From Halobaculum gomorrense (GTDB taxonomy: Archaea; Halobacteriota; Halobacteria; Halobacteriales; Haloferacaceae), in contig NZ_FQWV01000003.1 of the NCBI RefSeq assembly GCF_900129775.1, positions 1 to 64,000 of the forward strand: a stretch of DNA of 64,000 bases, written 5' to 3'. The translations under genes were made by a program, and so were the position numbers. Shown one piece after another: positions 34,710 to 43,931 of the stretch. How positions within the stretch are numbered: position 1 is the first letter of the stretch; every line of letters starts with the position of its first letter. The notes beneath the pieces were generated by a model that worked only from the letters and a program-made list of their open reading frames with translations, was not told the DNA's origin and made no database searches.

Positions 34710-35720
34710 TTACAGATGCGCGTACGGGCCGCCCTTCGACTGGGTGAGGCGGTCGACCTGCTCGTCGGAGAGGTCGATCGTCGCGGCCGCGAGGTTCTCC
34801 TCTAACTGCTCGACGGTGCGAGCGCCGACGATCGGCGCGGTGACGCCGTCGCGGTGCACGAGCCACGCGAGCGCGACCTGGGCGGGCGAGGCGTCGACCT
34901 CGTCGGCGACGGCGTCGAGTTCGTCGTGCACGTCGAAGTTCTCCTCGGTGAGGTACGCGTCCGCGAAGCGGCTCGACTCGGCGACGCGCGACTCGCCGGT
35001 CAGTCCGTCCTCACGGTCGTACTTCCCGGTGAGGAAGCCCTGTCCAAGCGGGCTCCAGGGACACACCGCGAGGTCCTCGTGGCGGGCCATCTTGAGGTAG
35101 TCTCCCTCGATCTCGCGGTCGACGAGGTTGTAGCGCGGCTGAAGCACCGAGAACGGCTCCCAGCCCTCGCTGCGGGCGATCTCGTTCGCCCGCGCCACCT
35201 TCCACGCGTCGGGTCGCAGCGTCGAGGCGCCCAGGTAGTGGACCTTCCCGTCCTCGACGAGGCCGTCGAGCGTCTTCATCAGCTCGCGGGCGTCGGTTTG
35301 GTCGTCCCAGCGGTGGATGTACAGCACGTCCACGTAGTCGGTGCCGAGGCGGTCAAGCAGCGCGTCAATCCGGTTGCGGATGTTCTTGCGGTTCGTGCCG
35401 CGGCTGTTCGGGTCACCGTCGCGGATCTGCCAGAAGATCTTCGAGGCGATCGTGTATCGCTCGCGGTCGCGGTCGGCGAGCCAGTCCCCGATCCAACGCT
35501 CGCTCTCGCCCCCGCCGTACACGTCGGCGGTGTCGATGTAGCGACCGCCAGCCTCGGCGTACGCGTCGAGCAGTTGGTGGGCGCGCTGCTCGCCGATCTC
35601 GACGTTTCCTTCCTCGGTCTCCTTGCCGAAGCGCCAGGTGCCGAACTGTAGCTCGCTCGTCTGGATGCCGGTGCCGCCGAGCTGCACGAACTCGAGGTCG
35701 ATCTCCGAGAGGTCTGCCAT
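34710..35720 (-). CDS. Aldo/keto reductase
   Basis: 336 aa from ATG 35720. The catalytic tetrad is visible: Asp63 and Tyr68 in YIDTADVYGGG, Lys94 in TIASKIFW and His in VLYIHRWDDQ. NADP-binding features include WSPLGQGFLTGKYDRE and VGARTVEQLEENL. NADPH-dependent carbonyl reductase of the YhdN/Kvbeta-like branch; the physiological substrate is unknown. The frame upstream of 35720 is out of the family and not used. Confidence 0.94.
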   Translation of the reverse strand: MADLSEIDLEFVQLGGTGIQTSELQFGTWRFGKETEEGNVEIGEQRAHQLLDAYAEAGGRYIDTADVYGGGESERWIGDWLADRDRERYTIASKIFWQIRDGDPNSRGTNRKNIRNRIDALLDRLGTDYVDVLYIHRWDDQTDARELMKTLDGLVEDGKVHYLGASTLRPDAWKVARANEIARSEGWEPFSVLQPRYNLVDREIEGDYLKMARHEDLAVCPWSPLGQGFLTGKYDREDGLTGESRVAESSRFADAYLTEENFDVHDELDAVADEVDASPAQVALAWLVHRDGVTAPIVGARTVEQLEENLAAATIDLSDEQVDRLTQSKGGPYAHL

Positions 35721-35830
35721 CGGTCGTGAATTCGCCGCTTCGAGTGAAAAGGGTTCAGCATCCGGAACGTCTCGGCGGAGGCGACCCGTCGCGTCGTTGT
35801 TCCCACGGGGTCGCTCCGCCGACGCGATCG

Positions 35831-36968
35831 CTACGTGTCGAGCGCGTCCTCGGCGGCCTCGCGAAGCCGTTCCACGTCGTCGTCGCGATAGCTCGCGTGA
35901 GTCGTTTCCACCGACTGATGGCGCAGCACCTCCTGTGCGAGCTCGGCGCTCGTGTCGTACAGCTCGTCGCCGAGGCCGCGCCGCGCGCCGTGAGGGAGCA
36001 GCGCCTCGCCCTCCTCGGTGACGCCGCTCTCGGCCGACAGTCGCTTCAAGAGCGTTCGCGCGCCGGCTGTCGAGACCGCCGGCGGGACGAGGTCGTGTTC
36101 GCGCAGCAGGTCTCACACGGTGTCGTTCGTCGGGTCGGCGTCGACGCCGTCAGCCGCTCGAACGAGGCGATAGAGGCTCGGCAGGTGGTTCGTCGGGAAG
36201 ACCGGCCACTCATGGCTGGGCGGGTCCTGTCGGCGGTGGTGGGCGCGGAGCCGTTCGACGCCCGGCTCCAGCAGCGGCGTCCGCTGCCACTCCTGGGTCT
36301 TGCCGTACACTCGGAGCGTCCCCTCGTCGAGGTCGACGTGGCGCCAGCGGAGCCCGCTGCGTCGGTCGTTCTGCGGGTCGCGAAACAGCTCCGCGCCGCG
36401 GGCGCCCGAGTACGCGAGCACGGCGACGATCGCGCGTCGCGCGCGCCGGGTCGAGCCAGCCGTGATCGAGGGCGTCCTCGGCCCGCCAGTCCGTCCAGCG
36501 GACGATCGCCTCGCGGGTGTCGGCGCTCCAGAACTGCTCGCGGTCGTCGCCGCGGACGCCGACCGACCGGTCGGGGAGCGCGTCGGTCGCGACGGCGGAC
36601 TTCGCGGGGTTCGACTCCAGGGCGTCCCGCTCGACGAGGTACGAGCAAAACGACCGGACGAGCGCGAAGTACTGCTGGGCGGTTCGACCGGTGATCCCCG
36701 CCGCGGGGTCCTCCTCCCTCGCCCACGCTCGACGCGCGAGATGTGAGGCGTACCCCTCCACCTGTCGCACCGAGAGCTCTGCGACGGTCTCGGCGCCGCG
36801 GTCTGTCGCACGCCGCACGAACTCGCCCACCACGCGGGCGACCTCCCCGCGGTGGCGCCCGGAGTCGCCCTTGCTCACGTGGGCGACGAACGCCGCGAGC
36901 GCGTCGTCGGGCTCGGTCGCCGGGCCGATGGTCGCGGGTGGGCCCGACCGGTTCCCCTCTGGTCGCAT
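35831..36968 (-). pseudogene. Tyrosine recombinase (XerC/D-like), broken twice
   Basis: Three pieces line up. 36968-36450: SAM-like N-terminal domain (DALAAFVAHVSKGDS, QYFALVRSFCSYLVERDAL). Then a frameshift at about 36430-36450 into IVAVLAYSGARGAELFRDP (catalytic Arg) and LYGKTQ-like RVYGKTQEWQRTPLL, ending at TGA 36115-36113. The same frame then resumes with DLLREHDLVPPA, LPHGARRGLGDEL (HxxR) and VLRHQSVETTHASY (His, Tyr nucleophile) to 35831. The stop fits CGA to TGA. All catalytic residues survive, so decay is recent. Once an integrase or chromosome-resolution recombinase. Confidence 0.85.
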
Positions 36969-37099
36969 CTACCGGGACCGTCGGGCGCCGGAGACAATAA
37001 TTCCACGCACGCGGTCCGGATCGTCGGCCGCGAGATGACACCATCCAAACCATCCTGGGCAAGACTCATACTTGCGTAGTTTCTACTTTCGCTGATACG

Positions 37100-37315
37100 T
37101 TGTCTCCCAATACTATCCATCGAATCGTGTCGGCGGTAGCCGACAAAAAAGGCGTGCCCCCAGAGCAGTTGGACCCCCGTTTAGGGGAGGTCGTCGACCC
37201 CGACTCGCTCACCACCGTGTTCAAAAACACCAGCGGCTACGTCACCTTCGACTACGACGGCTACACCGTGACCGTCGGCGACGACGGAACTGTCGATGTC
37301 GAGCGGTACAGGTAG
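37100..37315 (+). CDS. Orphan HalOD1 output-domain protein
   Basis: 71 aa from TTG 37100. The sequence SPNTIHRIVSAVADKKGV, EQLDPRLGEVVDPDSLTTVFKN and GYVTFDYDGYTVTVGDDGTVDV matches HalOD1 (halobacterial output domain 1), normally the end of two-component or regulator proteins. Here it is free-standing. It probably binds a signalling partner. A second copy is at 40134-40355. Confidence 0.85.
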   Translation: MSPNTIHRIVSAVADKKGVPPEQLDPRLGEVVDPDSLTTVFKNTSGYVTFDYDGYTVTVGDDGTVDVERYR

Positions 37316-37428
37316 GCGATCGTGGACTGAGCGGCGTCGCAGTCGACCACCCCCGACGGACCGCCCCGGAATTCCACGGGTGCCGAATGGATGATTTTAT
37401 TACACTATTGGCACGTCCATCGTACGAC

Positions 37429-38181
37429 ATGTCAACGACATCAGTCACGGGGACGGTCGGCGGGATGGCCCGCCGCGGCAACCCTGCCTTTGCGGTCGCC
37501 GTCGTGGCGGTCCCGCTGCTCGCGCTCGGCTACGCGGTCACCGCGGCGTCGGTGCAGATCCACACGTACGTCCACGTCATGGCGGGGCTGCTGTGGACGG
37601 GCACCGACATCTTCATCGGCGCCGTGCTCGGGCCGGTGATCGGCGGCCTCGACGAGGAACAGAGCGCGGCCGTGTTCGAGCGGCTGACCCCGAAGACCGC
37701 CTTCCTCCTGCCGGCGCTGGCGTTCACGACGATCGCGGGCGGGATCACGCTCGCGCAGCGCCTCAGCGTGTTCCCGCACGCGGCCGTCTGGCTGCCGCTG
37801 TTCACGGCTGCGAACGTGATCCCGATCCTGCTGCTGTTCGGTCACCGGATGAACGCGTTCGGGGATCGGCGCTGGCAGGCCGTGTTCGCGGTCGGGACGG
37901 TCGGCTCGCTCGCCTGGGTCGCGACCACGGTCGGCAGGTTCGAGCTGACGACGCCGGCGATCGCGGTCGCGCTTGTGATCGTCACGGTCCTCTCGGTGCA
38001 GGGGTTCGGCTTCCTCCTCCCCGGCGAGATCCGGATGTACAAGCAGATGATCTCGGCCGATCCGGACCCGGCGGTCATCTCGTCGATTGGGCAGCAGAAC
38101 GCGAAACTCGGCCTGGTGCAGGGGCTGTTTCAGCTGCTGCTCATCGCGGACATGGTGTACCTCCGGTACGGCGGCTTCTGA
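37429..38181 (+). CDS. Polytopic membrane protein (CopD/DUF2269-like)
   Basis: 250 aa from ATG 37429. Six to seven helices: about 14-32, 38-60, 80-105, 113-130, 138-155, 160-185 and 225-245. A conserved His in IHTYVHVMAGLLWTGTDIFIG and the pattern of the second helix resemble the CopD/DUF2269 group (heme or copper membrane proteins). A promoter-like TTTTATTA lies at about 37393-37400. Function unproven. Convergent with the VOC dioxygenase, 14 bp apart. Confidence 0.75.
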   Translation: MSTTSVTGTVGGMARRGNPAFAVAVVAVPLLALGYAVTAASVQIHTYVHVMAGLLWTGTDIFIGAVLGPVIGGLDEEQSAAVFERLTPKTAFLLPALAFTTIAGGITLAQRLSVFPHAAVWLPLFTAANVIPILLLFGHRMNAFGDRRWQAVFAVGTVGSLAWVATTVGRFELTTPAIAVALVIVTVLSVQGFGFLLPGEIRMYKQMISADPDPAVISSIGQQNAKLGLVQGLFQLLLIADMVYLRYGGF

Positions 38182-38195
38182 GGCGGCGTCTCGGT

Positions 38196-39209
38196 TTAGT
38201 CGTCAGCCTCGCTTTCGGCCGGCTCGACCGACTCGGCCGCCTCGGCCCGCGGCACCGTCACGTCCGGTAACTGCGCTTCGATCTGCTCGCGGCGGTCCTC
38301 GAAGTCGCCGGGCAACACCAGGCGACCGCCGAGGTCATCGAGCGGCTCGTCGCTGTCGTACCCCGGCTCGCTCGTCGCGAGTTCGAAGAGGACGCCGTTG
38401 TGCTCGCGGAAGTACACCGAGCGGAACCAGTGGCGGTCGATCTGGGTGGTCGGCCGCAGCCCCTCCCGCTGGACGGCCGAGCGCATCGCAGACTGGTCCT
38501 CGTCCGTCGGCGTCTGGAACGCGACGTGGTGGACAGTCCCGTGGCCGGGCCGGCCGCCCTTGACCGTCGGGAGCACGTCCACGTAACTTCCGACGGGTCC
38601 GGCCGCCGCGAAGCGCGTCCGCTCGTCGCCGGGGGTGTCGCCGGGCGACTCCTCGGTCGCGGCCTTCTCCAGGCCCATCGTCTCCAATAGGTCCATCGTC
38701 GCGTCCGGGTTCGCGAGCCACAGCGTCACCGAGTGGAACCCGCGGATCGCGTGCTCGGCGGGGACGAACTCGGTCCACGGGACCGTCGGATCGTCGTCCG
38801 GTACCTCCACTTCGACCAACTCGATCGGGAGCCCGTCGGGGTCGCAAAGCGGGAGCACGGACTCGCCGAAGCGGTCGACGCGCTCGTCGTACTCGACGCC
38901 GTACTCGTCGAGGCGGTCCTCCCAGTAGTCGAGGCTGCCCTCCGGAACGCGGAACGCGGTCCGCGACACCTGGCCGGAGCCGACCGTCCCCTGTGAGAGG
39001 TCCTCCCACGGGAAGAACGTCATGCTGGTCCCGGGCGTCCCCTCCGCGTCTGCGAAGAAGAAGTGGTACGTCCCGGGGTCGTCCTGGTTGATCGACCGCT
39101 TCACGAGCCGGAGCCCCAGCGTCTTGACCCAGAAGTCCATGTTCCGCTGCGGGTTGCCAGCGATACAGGTCACGTGGTGGATGCCCGGCGTGGGCGTGAC
39201 GGATGCCAT
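38196..39209 (-). CDS. VOC-family ring-cleaving dioxygenase
   Basis: 337 aa. Two VOC halves: 1 begins GIHHVTCIAGNPQRNMDFWV (metal His) and has LCDPDGLPIELVEVE; 2 has IRGFHSVTLWLANPDATMDL, TVHHVAFQTPTDEDQ (metal His) and FREHNGVLFELATSEPGY (metal Glu). Often annotated ring-cleaving or glyoxalase-type dioxygenase (MhqO/YfbD group) that detoxifies hydroquinones or catechols. Intact. The acidic tail EAAESVEPAESEADD is a haloarchaeal extra. Confidence 0.9.
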   Translation of the reverse strand: MASVTPTPGIHHVTCIAGNPQRNMDFWVKTLGLRLVKRSINQDDPGTYHFFFADAEGTPGTSMTFFPWEDLSQGTVGSGQVSRTAFRVPEGSLDYWEDRLDEYGVEYDERVDRFGESVLPLCDPDGLPIELVEVEVPDDDPTVPWTEFVPAEHAIRGFHSVTLWLANPDATMDLLETMGLEKAATEESPGDTPGDERTRFAAAGPVGSYVDVLPTVKGGRPGHGTVHHVAFQTPTDEDQSAMRSAVQREGLRPTTQIDRHWFRSVYFREHNGVLFELATSEPGYDSDEPLDDLGGRLVLPGDFEDRREQIEAQLPDVTVPRAEAAESVEPAESEADD

Positions 39210-39272
39210 TAGCGACCCCTACGGGCCGGACCGACTTGAGTACGCGCTGACGTGAGTGTAACCGGGCGGCGC

Positions 39273-40004
39273 TCACTCATCGACGGTCTCGACGCGCTCG
39301 GCGAGCCACTCCACCGCCTCGTCGGTTGCCTCCGGATCGTCGCCGCGGACGGTCAGCCGGTTATGGCCCGCGGTCTCGGGATAGCTCCCGATCGCAACGT
39401 CGAAGCGGTCGCGGGCGTCGCCGAGCGTCTCGACCATCGAGCCCTCGGGCTGCGGGGTGTACAGCGTCCGGGCGACCTCGTCGCCGGCGAACTCGTCGGC
39501 GACGCGCCCGAAGACGGCCTCGACCTCGTCGGGCACCCCCGGCATCGCGTACACGTTCTCCAGCACGAACCCCGGACACAGCCCCGCGTCGTTCGGGACG
39601 TACCGCGCTCCCTCGGGGAGCGACGCCCACGCCGCCACGTCGATCTCGAGGTCGTGTTCCTCGACCACTTCGGGGTTCGCATCGCGGTAGGCGGCGACGG
39701 TTTCGACGACCGCCGAGCGCACGTCCTCGCGGACGGCCAGCTCGCGGTCGAACGCGTCCGCCAGCGCGTCGGCGGTCACGTCGTCGTGCGTACCGCCGAG
39801 CCCGCCGGTCACCACCACTGCGTCGTAGGCGTCGCTCCAGGCTCGGATCCGCGCCGTGATCGCGGGCCGGTCGTCCGGCATCGTGAGGATCCGCCGGACG
39901 CGCGCGCCGCTACCGGCGATCTCGCCCGCCAGCCACGAGGCGTTCGTGTTCGTCGTCTCCCCGGCGAGCACCTCGTCGCCGACGGTGACGATGGCTACGT
40001 CCAT
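39273..40004 (-). CDS. Molybdopterin-binding protein (CinA N-terminal type)
   Basis: 243 aa. MoaB/MogA-like fold: VAIVTVGDEVLAGETTNTNASWLAGEI, RRILTMPDDRPAITARI, DAVVVTGGLGGTHDDVTADALA, and YAMPGVPDEVEAVF. Same domain as the N-terminal half of CinA (competence-damage-like/COG1058), without the NMN deamidase half. A nucleotide or cofactor-processing role is likely. A divergent or unlinked neighbour is seen at the 5' side. Confidence 0.9.
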   Translation of the reverse strand: MDVAIVTVGDEVLAGETTNTNASWLAGEIAGSGARVRRILTMPDDRPAITARIRAWSDAYDAVVVTGGLGGTHDDVTADALADAFDRELAVREDVRSAVVETVAAYRDANPEVVEEHDLEIDVAAWASLPEGARYVPNDAGLCPGFVLENVYAMPGVPDEVEAVFGRVADEFAGDEVARTLYTPQPEGSMVETLGDARDRFDVAIGSYPETAGHNRLTVRGDDPEATDEAVEWLAERVETVDE

Positions 40005-40133
40005 CGACCGATCGAAGGTGGTCGCCCAATAAAAGCCCGCCGTCGCGTGTTCGACACCGCCGTTGTACCCGGCGACGCTCGGGCTCGACTCGGTTCCGTG
40101 CGCGAGCGCGGAGTCCTGACGCTGACGGGTCGG

Positions 40134-40355
40134 TCATCGGGCGTCGCCGACCGGTTCGAACACGCCGACGAGGCCATCGGCGCGGACCTCGATCAGCGAG
40201 TCGTCGTAGTCGAACCGGACGGACTCGGTCCCCGCAGCGCCGGTCGGACCGTCCTCGACGAGCCGAGACACCGACTCGACGTCGATGCAGTCGAACAGCG
40301 TCGGATCGGTGATCGCGTGGGGCGACACGTCCTTCGCGTCCGCGACCGCCAGCAC
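40134..40355 (-). CDS. Orphan HalOD1 output-domain protein, N-terminus uncertain
   Basis: 73 aa from GTG 40355. LAVADAKDVSPHAITDPTLFDCIDVESVSRLV and VRFDYDDSLIEVRADGLVGV match HalOD1. The family pattern begins a few residues upstream (RFDPKTDGDLTSVI), and that stretch is in frame but has no ATG, GTG or TTG before a stop. So the real start may be non-standard or the gene may be 5'-damaged. The next gene (DUF7344-like) is on the same strand and might be its partner. Confidence 0.7.
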   Translation of the reverse strand: MLAVADAKDVSPHAITDPTLFDCIDVESVSRLVEDGPTGAAGTESVRFDYDDSLIEVRADGLVGVFEPVGDAR

Positions 40356-40457
40356 GATGACACTCGTGAGGTCGCCGTCGGTCTTCGGGTCGAATCGCCG
40401 CTGTGCCGTTCGCGTCCGTGCCAGCGTATCGGGGACCGCTCGGTCGGACCGTCTCGT

Positions 40458-40886
40458 TCAGCCATCGATTCCACCGGCGTGAACCGCGCCACCAAGGGTG
40501 ATATCGACGGCCTCGAGCGCTGCGTCGACGGGGGCGAACCCCTCGGCGGGTACCACTCTGTCGGCGTCCCGGTCGAACGCGACGATGTTCAACGACGCCA
40601 GCTTGGGACCGTGTTGGTTGGACAGCGACGTGTACACGGTCTCCCACTCGGAGTCGGTCACCTCGTGCCCCGAACCGGCGCCCGCTCCCACCGCGATGTT
40701 CATGGCGAGGCGCTTCAGACCGCGGGCCCTCCCTTCGTCGAGGACGCGACGCAGTATGCGTCGCCGCCGGACCGCCAGCGCGTCGAACACATACTCCGGA
40801 CACACCGACCTGAGCGCCAGTAGCGCCGAGGCGGGCGTCGTGTTGCCGGAACTCTCCCCGTTCAGATCGGAGTTGTCGCCCGTCAC
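40458..40886 (-). CDS. DUF7344-like winged-helix regulator
   Basis: 142 aa. Around ALAVRRRRILRRVLDEGRAR and ETVYTSLSNQHGPKLASLNIVAFDRDADRV the protein matches the winged-helix type in haloarchaeal DUF7344 regulators (helix, then HLPKL-like recognition helix, then wing). The N-terminal 40 residues are polar. It ends near HalOD1 on the same strand (102 bp), possibly one transcription unit. Divergence is high, so the domain call is tentative. Confidence 0.65.
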   Translation of the reverse strand: MTGDNSDLNGESSGNTTPASALLALRSVCPEYVFDALAVRRRRILRRVLDEGRARGLKRLAMNIAVGAGAGSGHEVTDSEWETVYTSLSNQHGPKLASLNIVAFDRDADRVVPAEGFAPVDAALEAVDITLGGAVHAGGIDG

Positions 40887-41351
40887 GAATCCTCCATTCG
40901 ACGTGCGGCGGATAACTTATGCTACCACTCGGTGTCATGTTATCCTTCGAGCAACGGCGATCGGACGACCGATCGCGGCGGTTCGGCGCCGGACGGCGCG
41001 ATCCGTTCTGTGTCGACCCGTTCGGCGACCTCGTCGACTGGCAACTCGTCGTCCGCGGCGACGAGCGCTCAGTACCACTCACTGTCGAGCTGAGTGAGTC
41101 CGTGAACGCACGCGAGCAGTCCCTCGCACTCCATCTCCTCTCGTAGTCGGTCGGACAACGAACCGCGCATAAGATACTCTCCACTACCGTTTCTACGGCC
41201 ATATTATATATGCATAATATATGTAATACTGCGCGTACGCTTCGAGAACTCGCCGACGACCCGTCGGAACACGGTTACCCTCCCCCGCTCATTTCGTCCG
41301 GTGCGTTACGTCTTCGCTGCGTTCCGGCCGTTCACTCCGGCACCAGGCTGT
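40887..41351. other. Intergenic region with AT-rich promoter block
   Basis: 465 bp. Frames such as 40919-41146 look unconserved. At 41201-41225 there is a very AT-rich block (ATATTATATATGCATAATAT) that is the best promoter candidate for the following small gene and tauE. It carries GTAATACT (reverse AGTATTAC), partly like the sulfur-operon element found further on. Confidence 0.5.
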
Positions 41352-41465
41352 GTGTCACCCATCATCGGGCTGGTTCTGTTGGAAGCGATCGTACTGTATT
41401 TCGGCTACGGGCTGCTCGAGTCGGTGCTCGGGAAGCGCGTGACGGACTTCCTGCGGGGGCTCTGA
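41352..41465 (+). CDS. Small membrane protein preceding TauE (DUF7512-like)
   Basis: 37 aa from GTG 41352, or 54 aa from GTG 41301; the start is uncertain. One membrane helix IGLVLLEAIVLYFGYGLLES is followed by VLGKRVTDFLRGL. It ends one base before the tauE ATG, so it is translated together with it. As I recall, haloarchaeal TauE/SafE genes often follow such a tiny DUF7512-type gene. It may be a subunit or stabiliser of the exporter. Confidence 0.6.
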   Translation: MSPIIGLVLLEAIVLYFGYGLLESVLGKRVTDFLRGL

Positions 41466-41466
41466 G

Positions 41467-42489
41467 ATGGAGATACTCGGTGTCGGTATCCAGCTCCTGG
41501 CGATGTTCACCTCGTTCGGTCTCCTGATCGGGATCCTGTTCGGGTTCTTCGGGATGGGGGGATCCTTCCTCGTCACGCCCGCGCTGTTGGTGATGGGATA
41601 CGAGCCGGACGTCGCGGTCGCGTCCGGTCTGGCGTTCGTGTTCGGTACCTCCGTCATCGCGACGCTGAAACACCGTGACCTCGGACAGGTCGACTATAAA
41701 CTCGGCGTGTTGATGATCGCCGGAACGACCGGCGGTATCGAAGTCGGGAAGATCGGCCTGGAGTACCTCCAACACATCGGGCTCGCTGGGACCGTTGTCA
41801 GCATCGCGTACATCGGCCTGCTCGGTGCCATCGGTGCGTTCGTCACCTACACCGCGATGAAGGGCGGTGACGGCGGTATCTCCCACGACGTCGAGGAGGG
41901 CGACGAGGGCGCCGACGACATCCCCCCGATTGCCCAGAAGATCCAGTCGTACAACGTCCCCCCGATGATTTCCATCCGCGGCGGCTTCACTGTCTCGCTG
42001 TGGATGGTGCTGGCGGTCGCGTTCGCCACGGGGCTGCTGTCCGGGTTCCTCGGCGTCGGCGGCGGCTTCATCCGCATGCCCGCGCTGTTCTACCTGGTCG
42101 GCGTGCCTGTCCCGGTCGCGGTCGGGACCGACCTGTTCGAGATCGTCTTCTCGGGCGGCATCGGGTCGTTCTTCTACGCGCAGTCCGGGGCGGTCGACCT
42201 CTCGATCGTCCTCCCGCTGCTGGCGGGGAGCGCCCTCGGCGCACGGATCGGCGCCGGCACGACCAACCTGGTCGACGAGGACGACATCAAGGTGTACTTC
42301 GGCGTGATGCTGCTGTTGGGCGCCATCGCCGTCGCCGTCCGCGAGGCGGGCAACTTCCTCGGGATCCCGTCGCTCGACACCGTCAGCCTCGGCGCCGCAC
42401 TCCTCGTGAGCGCGACGGTGGTCGTGAGCAGCATCCGTGAAATCCGTGCGTTCTCGTCGTCGACGACGGATCCGTCGACCGCCGACTGA
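41467..42489 (+). CDS. TauE/SafE family sulfur-compound transporter
   Basis: 340 aa, eight helices in two homologous halves. The repeats show the family signature: ILFGFFGMGGSFLVTPALLVMGYEPDVAVASGLAF in the first half and GFLGVGGGFIRMPALFYLVGVPVPVAVGTDLFEIVFSGG in the second. A charged loop in the middle (DGGISHDVEEGDEGADD) is enlarged. TauE/SafE proteins move sulfite, sulfoacetate or thiosulfate. The neighbouring TusA, DsrE and YeeE genes support a sulfur role. Confidence 0.93.
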   Translation: MEILGVGIQLLAMFTSFGLLIGILFGFFGMGGSFLVTPALLVMGYEPDVAVASGLAFVFGTSVIATLKHRDLGQVDYKLGVLMIAGTTGGIEVGKIGLEYLQHIGLAGTVVSIAYIGLLGAIGAFVTYTAMKGGDGGISHDVEEGDEGADDIPPIAQKIQSYNVPPMISIRGGFTVSLWMVLAVAFATGLLSGFLGVGGGFIRMPALFYLVGVPVPVAVGTDLFEIVFSGGIGSFFYAQSGAVDLSIVLPLLAGSALGARIGAGTTNLVDEDDIKVYFGVMLLLGAIAVAVREAGNFLGIPSLDTVSLGAALLVSATVVVSSIREIRAFSSSTTDPSTAD

Positions 42490-42712
42490 ACGCTCGACAC
42501 ACACCGAGGCGGCGATTTTCTGGACCGACAACGACGACCGATCAGCGGCCGCACTGAGCCGCGTCGGTCACGGATCGTGATTCACGTGCGAGTTCTGACG
42601 ACCCCATGGTGACCGAGCTGTGGGGGTGTCACGATCCCAGTGGGGGAACGGTCGTGTCTGTTTTGTGGATTTCTACCAATACTATATGTGTCCGTTCGAC
42701 GTAGCTCTCGGT

Positions 42713-43417
42713 ATGGGAACGACACTCGCCGTGCTGGACGCGTCGATCGGAGAGACGCCCGCTGAGGAGAACCTACGGCGCGAACTCGACGCCGACGTGG
42801 AGGTGTACAAGATCAGCGATGGGGTGTTTCCGCCGTCCGTCTCCTCCTCACGGTGGCGGTTCGACGGCGTCGTGATTAGCGGGTCGCAGACCTCCGTGTA
42901 CGATGACCTCGACTGGATCCACGAGGCGACCGAATGGGTCCGCCGCGTGCACGAGGCGGACGTGCCGATCTTGGGAATCTGCTGGGGGCATCAGTTCATC
43001 GCACAGGTGCTCGGCGGCCGCGTCGTCGACATGGGCGAGTACGAACTCGGCTACGAGTCGATCGCGCGCATCGGCGACGACCCGCTGTTCGACGGCGTCC
43101 CCGATGAGTTCGTGAGCTTCGAGACGCATTCGGACCGCGTGGCCGAAGTGCCGCCGGGGGCGACCACCATCGCGCGAAACGACATCGGCGTGCAGGCGTT
43201 CCGGGTCGGCCGCGCGTACGGCGTCCAGTTCCACCCGGAGTACGACCGGGCGACCGCCGAGTGGGTCACCGAGGCTAAGGACCTGCCGGACGAACGTATC
43301 CGCACCGTCCTTGACGAGATCACCGACGACGCGGTCGAGCGGGCGCGCGCGGCGAAGACGGTGTTCGACAATTTCCTCGACATCGCGGCGATCGATCAAC
43401 CCGTGCGGTGCCGGTAG
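42713..43417 (+). CDS. Class I glutamine amidotransferase-like protein
   Basis: 234 aa from ATG 42713. The nucleophile Cys in LGICWGHQFIAQVLGG, catalytic His-x-Glu in VQFHPEYDRAT and substrate region FDGVVISGSQTSVYDD fit the GATase1 (GMP-synthase-like/YfeJ) group. No synthetase domain; the acceptor is unknown. It lies between sulfur genes; CAATACTATA at 42677-42686 lies ahead as possible TATA/operator. Confidence 0.9.
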   Translation: MGTTLAVLDASIGETPAEENLRRELDADVEVYKISDGVFPPSVSSSRWRFDGVVISGSQTSVYDDLDWIHEATEWVRRVHEADVPILGICWGHQFIAQVLGGRVVDMGEYELGYESIARIGDDPLFDGVPDEFVSFETHSDRVAEVPPGATTIARNDIGVQAFRVGRAYGVQFHPEYDRATAEWVTEAKDLPDERIRTVLDEITDDAVERARAAKTVFDNFLDIAAIDQPVRCR

Positions 43418-43931
43418 CCCGACCGCCACGTGGCGGAGGGGTCGCTACCGAACCGTCGAACCGGTCGCGAACCGGATCGCTCGGCGGCGACCGACGGCGT
43501 TCAACTCACCGCGCCGCCGAATTCCTGTCGCGCCCGCGGCGTGCGATGGGTCGAGTGATGCTCCTCCACATCAGAGACCACGGGCAGCAGACCGGGACGG
43601 ATCGACCGAGGTCGAGCGCGAGCGCCCCGCGGAACGAACGACCGATCTGGAGCGACGGATCGGGGTCGGAACGCACCCCCGTCCGGTCGGGAGGGGCGGT
43701 CGAGGAGACCCTCGTCGGAAGCGCTGGCGAAGGCATGTGACCGGGTGCGATCGTCTAACTCGCGGCCGGGTCCGGACGACCTGGCTTCCTCCGGTTGTTC
43801 GGAAGGGTACCGAACGAGCGACGACGCGAGCGGGCACCGGTAGTCCCACTCCGAGGAGGCCGATCTATCTGGTGCGGTTCTCCCACGATCAGACAATTGC
43901 TTTCTTATATACGGAGTACGTACAACGAGCC
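43418..43931. other. Intergenic region ahead of the DUF2892 gene
   Basis: 514 bp, no credible gene on either strand. Near its right end TTATATAC at 43905-43912 lies about 24 bp before the ATG at 43932, a good archaeal TATA box for a nearly leaderless mRNA. Confidence 0.5.

Noticed and set aside
40919..41146. 75-aa plus-strand frame as a gene
   Set aside because: Sequence is not family-like and no promoter or ribosome site was seen; left as intergenic.
41201..41225. Fourth full copy of the sulfur-operon element
   Set aside because: Only AGTATT plus scattered matches remain; AT-rich promoter sequence can give this by chance.
43501..43896. 131-aa minus-strand frame
   Set aside because: Arg/Ser/Pro-rich, no conserved look; typical GC artefact.
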